Shown here: positions 59,701-64,000 of the stretch, piece by piece
Position numbering within the stretch: the first letter of the stretch is position 1
How the letters are laid out: the number at the start of each line of letters is the position of its first letter
Assembly: GCF_001949145.1 (NCBI RefSeq)
Contig: NW_019091547.1
Span: 311,945 to 375,944, forward strand
Direction of reading: 5' to 3'
Length of the DNA stretch: 64,000 nt
From: Acanthaster planci
Lineage: Eukaryota > Echinodermata > Asteroidea > Valvatida > Acanthasteridae
The notes under the pieces: model-generated
The model's database searches: none
What the model was told of the DNA's origin: nothing
Seen by the model: the letters and a program-made list of their open reading frames with translations, nothing else
Translations under genes and position numbers: made by a program

Positions 59701-62700
59701 TTATATGAACATTCTTACATAAAAATATTCCCACCTCGGGCTTTACTGTTTGTTGAATGAACCACGTGCGTTCATTGCTGCTGTTCTGTCAGTTGCATGT
59801 ATGCTCGATGAAAAAGATGTGAGTCTCCGTGTTTTGTAAGGGGTTACATGTACGGGATGGAACAGTGGCAAAGGGACAAGAAACGTACATGGACATTAAA
59901 ACACTAAGGGTGCATTCGCGCAGTTACAGGTACTCCTGTTAACAGGAGTAGGACAAGTCCGCATTACCGTCGGGTGCAGGAGTACAGGTATATTCCCCAC
60001 CATGCCTACTATCGAGAGTATACTCTTGCTGACCCGCAGGTCGTACTCCAGCCATTCTAGCGCTCAGGGTTATACTTGTGTTAACACGAGTAGCTTGCTT
60101 GAATGCACCCTGAGTGACTGACTCATTGTAAGTTTGCTACAATATCTTTTATTTACTTTTAATTCACTACACAATGTATTTTTAAGCCTGTGACAGATTT
60201 ATTTTAGCTTACTCTTTTTACTTGTGAATGTGGAAGTATTTTTGTATTAACATTAATTAAAGACTGTGTGCATGCAGTAGGCTTAAGTTAAATATTCATA
60301 ATAATCGTGGATTCCACGAAATCTTGGGCAAGTGTTGATCCAATTCGGGCAAGCAAATTCATGGCATGGCCTGACCGATCGGTCATGCTAAAAAACAAAA
60401 GAAATTGTCGTGGCCTGAAAATAGTGATTGAAAATAAGATGAATTGAAACACAAAAGTGCATTTCAAGGCTGTTGCAAAAAAATGCATTGCATAGACCTT
60501 TAAAGTGTATGGTTAATTTACTTGTAGATGATGTCACTTTCTAATGAAAAAAAGTATTTTCTGTTGGTAGAATTTATGTGAAGAAAGTGCGTAAGTTTCC
60601 AGCCTTTCGGGTGAACATTTCACCAGACTTGGACAAGATGACAGTCAAGCGCAACATGGACAAAATGTTTCAGGTCATGAAAGACATTGGTGTGGATGAA
60701 ATCCCAGGTGTTGAAAGGTCAGTTTGCAAGGTTATTGAGCATGCTTAGAAAGGACGTTTCATGGCAGTGTTTCTGTTGTCTGTTTGTTGAAGGAGAAAAA
60801 ATGTAGCTTTTTTCTTTTGTCGATGGCTGGATTCCCTAGGCTTTAAACGATATTGTAATTTTTCACCTTTTATTATTTCTGGATAGTGGGTGTGCCTGAC
60901 GGAATAAAGCAATAAAGCAAAGCTTGAAGACATTGATTGCTTTTTGTTAAATTTTTGGCCATATCCTTTACAAAATTTCAGAGGAAATTCTCATGTTCAT
61001 TTGTGCATTTTCATTTCAAGTGACTGAAACCATACCAGTTGGTCTGCTTGAACTTTTTAAACAGTGTTTTATAGAAGCATTGTTCAGCAGTCCTCATTCT
61101 CCTAAACCCTTTGTAGATTTTACGTCCAGCTGCCAACTAACCAGGCCCACCAGTATCACAGAACCCCAGAATACCAAATAAGGAAGGATCCTGTGACCTT
61201 GGACTCGACAGCCAAGTCCAGGTTGCACCCGGAGCTGTGTGAAAAGATACAGGAACTGGTTACCAATGGAGAAATAAATGCCTACGTCATTAGGCAGATA
61301 TTAAGGTCAGAATAAAAAGCGTCTTATTTTGGATATTATTCAGCTGATTGAGTTTCAAAATTTGACTAAAAAATCCTGCTGACACATTGTGTCTTGTAGA
61401 ATGCCACCATACTATCATAACACTCTGAATTTGTGGTATAAAGTCTGTTGTTGTTCTGTGGTTCTGCAGAGCCCATGTGACCCGCACGATGTTCTGTGGA
61501 GCCAGTGTCCCTGAGCGGCACAATCTCTTCTATTTCCCAACCATCAACGACATCAAGAACCATGTGCTACTGGCACTAGCAGCCATCGAAAGAGGAGAGT
61601 TGGAAGCTGTCGTTCCCGTCACGGTAAGGCACGGGCTGTGAGCCACATTTCCCTCGGTTGCTGCATCTGAATTAGGTTGCTGGAGCCGAAAATAACCTGT
61701 GTACCTTTTGGAGCCGCCAGCTTCATCCATTTACATAACTTTTAACTGGTAAGCTGGGTTCACTTTGGGTGAATAGCCAGTATGGCTTGCAAACCTCTTC
61801 ATTGTTGACTTGAGTGGGATAGACAAAATGAATACGCTTATTGTTTGGAAAGAACTTAATATTGTTGTACAAAAAGTCTTAGTTGTGGCAGATTTGTTGA
61901 ATAATAACTTATGCTTGAGAGTGGATCGCCTTTGATGAACCCGTGAAAATGTGACTGTAACTCTACTGAGAACTCTACTGAGCCATATTTAGCAAAACCA
62001 TAATTTCAGAGTCAAACTTTAAAAGAAAAGCCTTGATTTGACAAGTTTTTTTTTGCGTGTGCTGAAATGTAAATTTTGTCAATGTGCCTCAGATTTTAGA
62101 TGCCCGTGCCATCACAGAACCCCCACCATCAACAATGAGGTCCTCCCAGATGGGGCAACCATTTAGCAACCAGCTGTGGGAATCATCTGAGGTCCAGGAC
62201 AGCCCCGAGATCAAGCCAGCACCATCCAGGCACCAGATGTGGCCGGCTGATACAAGCCAACCACACACCCAGTCCGTCACACTGACACTAACGCAGAATC
62301 CAGATGGTGAGGACATTGTCTATTTTGGTGTGGCTTTTGTGCCTCACCCCCGCCTCCTAAAATGCTGTTGGACACAAAAAGTAGCCAAGAGTGCCTGTCC
62401 TGTAAAGAGTGTCAACAAAATAAAATTGTTTCATTGATAAAGCAGTGACAAGTGTCTGGATATCAAATACTTGACTGAATATGGCAGATAACAGGTTCTA
62501 TTTAGTTTCGGATTTATTTCCTGAAATCTTTGTAAAAGAGACACTTTGGTATTTCAAAAAGGCAAGGTAATTCTCGAACAAAGCACCTGGCATCATGCTC
62601 AGTGTGTGTGAGTCTGGGTACATCCACACTGATGGGACTAAACATTTCGCACACATTTATATTCTTGAATGACTGGCAACATGCTCCATTTTGAGCAGGT

Positions 62701-64000
62701 GGTACTGAAAAACAAGCCTTTCTGAAAACAACATTTCCCCATACATTTGCCAATAAGACTGTATAACATTCATCATTTTGCGGCAAAGTTGCTTGAACCC
62801 TGGTGTTTATTTTGAAGAGCAGTTGTGGATAAGCAGGTTCTCATTATGTGGCAAACGTAGCTGCATTTGAGTGAAAATCTGCAAAAGCTCTCTCCTGTAC
62901 ACTGACAAAACCGTCTTCTCTTTTTAAAATCTGTCGTTTTTGTCTCTCCTTTCTTTTGATCATCAGAGGGAGGGAGTTTCATCTCCCAGGTTGAGACCCA
63001 ACTGAGTGATGGCACGACCTTTATCTCGGATTCGCTCACCCCGGAGACCGCACGGCTGTTGTCCCAGATTAACCAGCACTGCCAGGAGGTGAGCAGTGAG
63101 CAAATTAAAAGCCAAGCTCGTCCAACCAAATGGACTCCCTCATTTGTCACTTGGCGTGGGCCGCATCTGGTCATGTAACACCCAATCTTGGGCTGGTGGA
63201 CCTACTTTCCTCCCAAGTCATTTAACCCTAAACAGTCCTAAATCCTCCAATAATCAATTTAATTTTTCACAGCACTGAGGGACGGGTTAATGATGCTAGG
63301 TGTTTTTCGTTCAAACATCAATCTTGTTTCACTGGATGGTACTATTTAAATACTTGAAAATGGTGCTGATGAAATAGGCTCCTTAAAGTGCCCTCATAAT
63401 GAAACTCAGATGATCGCAAATTTTGGGTCAAAAAGTTTTGCTTTAACTTTTGAAAATGAATTTTTTACATTTGATAATGCTGTTGCTGTGATGGTGAATA
63501 TCAGCACTTAGGTCATGTCCGAAATGGGCTCTAAGAGCTATGGCTATGTCTGTTGTCAGCATGTCCCTAAATTGGACATTCAAATAGGTTGTGGATACTC
63601 CATTGTTCAAAGCCCTCTTTGTTTGAAGCCCTCTGAGTTTGTATTCAAGTTTTAAAAGGGAAATGACTTAATTTAAATCTGGAGTGTCATTTGCTTTCAG
63701 TAGTTCCACAAGCCAAGACTTCAGTAAGCACTGTAAGAAGTAACTAATTTTACTTTTTTTTTGGCAATATCTTGGTCGAAGGTACAAGAGTCAGCGGATG
63801 ACACTCTAGCTATGCATCAGATTGTCCCTTGTGAGCAGGAAGAAGTGGACCAATCAGACAGCTTGTTAGAAGAACCCAAGTCGATCACTTCAGGGCTCAA
63901 CCAATCAGAAGAGATTATAGATACTCAGAAAAATGACCCAACTCTCAACAGCCAGTCAGATGCCTTGATAGGGCTCACTGTGGATGCATCGTCTGAAGAT
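53794..64000 (+). CDS. CARF: Calcium-responsive transcription factor (CARF/ALS2CR8 family), 3' end outside window
   Basis: Exons 53794-54087, 54229-54382, 54844-55028, 56075-56264, 57681-57795, 60571-60717, 61117-61305, 61470-61623, 62093-62306, 62967-63088 and 63782 to the window end give 661 codons in one frame. The start METDGVQ has a strong context (CACCATGG). Residues about 1-150 are acidic and Ser/Thr-rich. About 195-475 form the conserved CARF DNA-binding region, with [85 protein letters not shown] and [16 protein letters not shown]. After that it is Gln/Ser/Glu-rich, as in activation regions. In mammals CARF binds a calcium-response element of BDNF. The frame is open at position 64000, so the C-terminus is missing. 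Confidence 0.95.
55449..55830 (-). mobile_element. LINE reverse transcriptase fragment in a CARF intron
   Basis: The minus strand reads as part of a non-[20 protein letters not shown], then [17 protein letters not shown], and WKYVNDLT where the catalytic YVDD is expected, so the box is mutated to YVND. A stop or frame change breaks it near 55677. It belongs to a different LINE type from the fragments at 35-38 kb. Confidence 0.75.
57405..57525. repeat. TTCTGAATTTT triplet repeat
   Basis: TTCTGAATTTT occurs three times at about 57461-57513, the last two separated by a GGGAGGA spacer. Within a CARF intron; no coding role is apparent. Confidence 0.5.
58028..58733. mobile_element. Non-autonomous DNA transposon with pogo/Tigger-like ends
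   Basis: Left end CAGTAAACCTCGGATAAGTC and right end (inverse) CGAGTAAACCTCGAAAAAGT, each followed by CAGATCCA, are inverted copies with few mismatches, and a TA lies next to each end. TA targets and CAGT..ACCTCG ends resemble Tc1/pogo-type elements. The interior (about 700 bases) has no transposase-like frame; the open plus frame at 58120-58503 has no motif I know. It lies in the CARF intron 57796-60570. Confidence 0.75.
59082..60423. mobile_element. Possible inverted-repeat element about 1.3 kb
   Basis: GTCAGGCCGTGACAAATTCC at the left matches the inverse of GAAATTGTCGTGGCCTGA at the right over about 15 of 18 bases. GGGCAA-type motifs recur near both ends (59120-59175, 60328-60350). No transposase frame. 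It carries a nested element at 59907-60111. Confidence 0.45.
59907..60111. mobile_element. Nested MITE-like element, 205 bases
   Basis: AGGGTGCATTCGCGC at the left and GAATGCACCCT at the right are inverted copies, and pairing extends inward to CTCCTGTTAACAGGAG and its counterpart CTTGTGTTAACACGAG, giving about 40-base arms. No coding capacity. No clear target duplication was found. Confidence 0.6.

Larger units (their letters stand above)
56075..61623 (+). other. CARF: CARF DNA-binding domain exons
   Basis: Exons 4-8 hold the most conserved part. The short cysteine stretch ACTCPARIY spans an exon junction (57795/60571); the 2.8-kb intron between them carries two transposon-like elements. Phases are 1, 2, 2, 2 and 0, which agrees with continuous translation. 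No key conserved residue appears to be broken. Confidence 0.85.

Overview
This is 64 kb of animal nuclear DNA. Genes are split by many GT-AG introns, intergenic DNA is AT-rich, and old transposons and short inverted-repeat elements are abundant. The palindrome TACATGTA/ACATGTACATGT is scattered throughout. That palindrome, a Ty3/gypsy relic with a tRNA-Leu-like primer site, and a CARF gene point to a marine invertebrate, perhaps a non-vertebrate deuterostome such as an echinoderm or cephalochordate. The species cannot be fixed from the sequence alone. There is no bacterial gene organisation, rRNA, convincing tRNA or CRISPR array.

Layout. (1) 341-2799, minus strand: a possible small three-exon gene of about 89 aa that I do not recognise, with a YY1/CRE-type promoter. 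(2) 4125-8482, minus strand: a decayed Ty3/gypsy LTR retrotransposon with gag, protease, RT/RNase H and the integrase tail; the integrase core is missing. (3) 9798-32684, plus strand: a 19-exon gene for a protein of about 940 aa, proline-rich, with a degenerate EF-hand pair near its C-terminus. I assembled it from splice sites and reading-frame phase and could not name it. Its central exons form a run of symmetric phase 1-1 cassettes. (4) 34.9-38.2 kb: two decayed non-LTR retrotransposon (LINE) fragments arranged tail to tail. (5) 40788-47968, plus strand: the mitochondrial ATP synthase membrane subunit b gene (ATP5PB), 8 exons, 248 aa, complete. (6) 50.1-51.2 kb: an element with a minisatellite array and an inverted array at its two ends. 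(7) 53794-64000, plus strand: CARF (calcium-responsive transcription factor, ALS2CR8 family), 11 exons seen, running off the window end.

The three main genes are separately transcribed on the plus strand. I see no shared pathway between the unknown EF-hand-like protein, ATP synthase and CARF, although two of the three have a plausible calcium connection. Introns and intergenic DNA hold several short elements with terminal inverted repeats, two of which (10841-10980 and 12439-12576) are related and bracket one coding exon. Sequence gaps (N) lie at 24780-25339 and 50230-50270.

I found no clear new multi-gene system. The best leads are the unknown cassette-exon gene, the small minus-strand gene, the family of inverted-repeat elements, and the intronic and intergenic hairpins.
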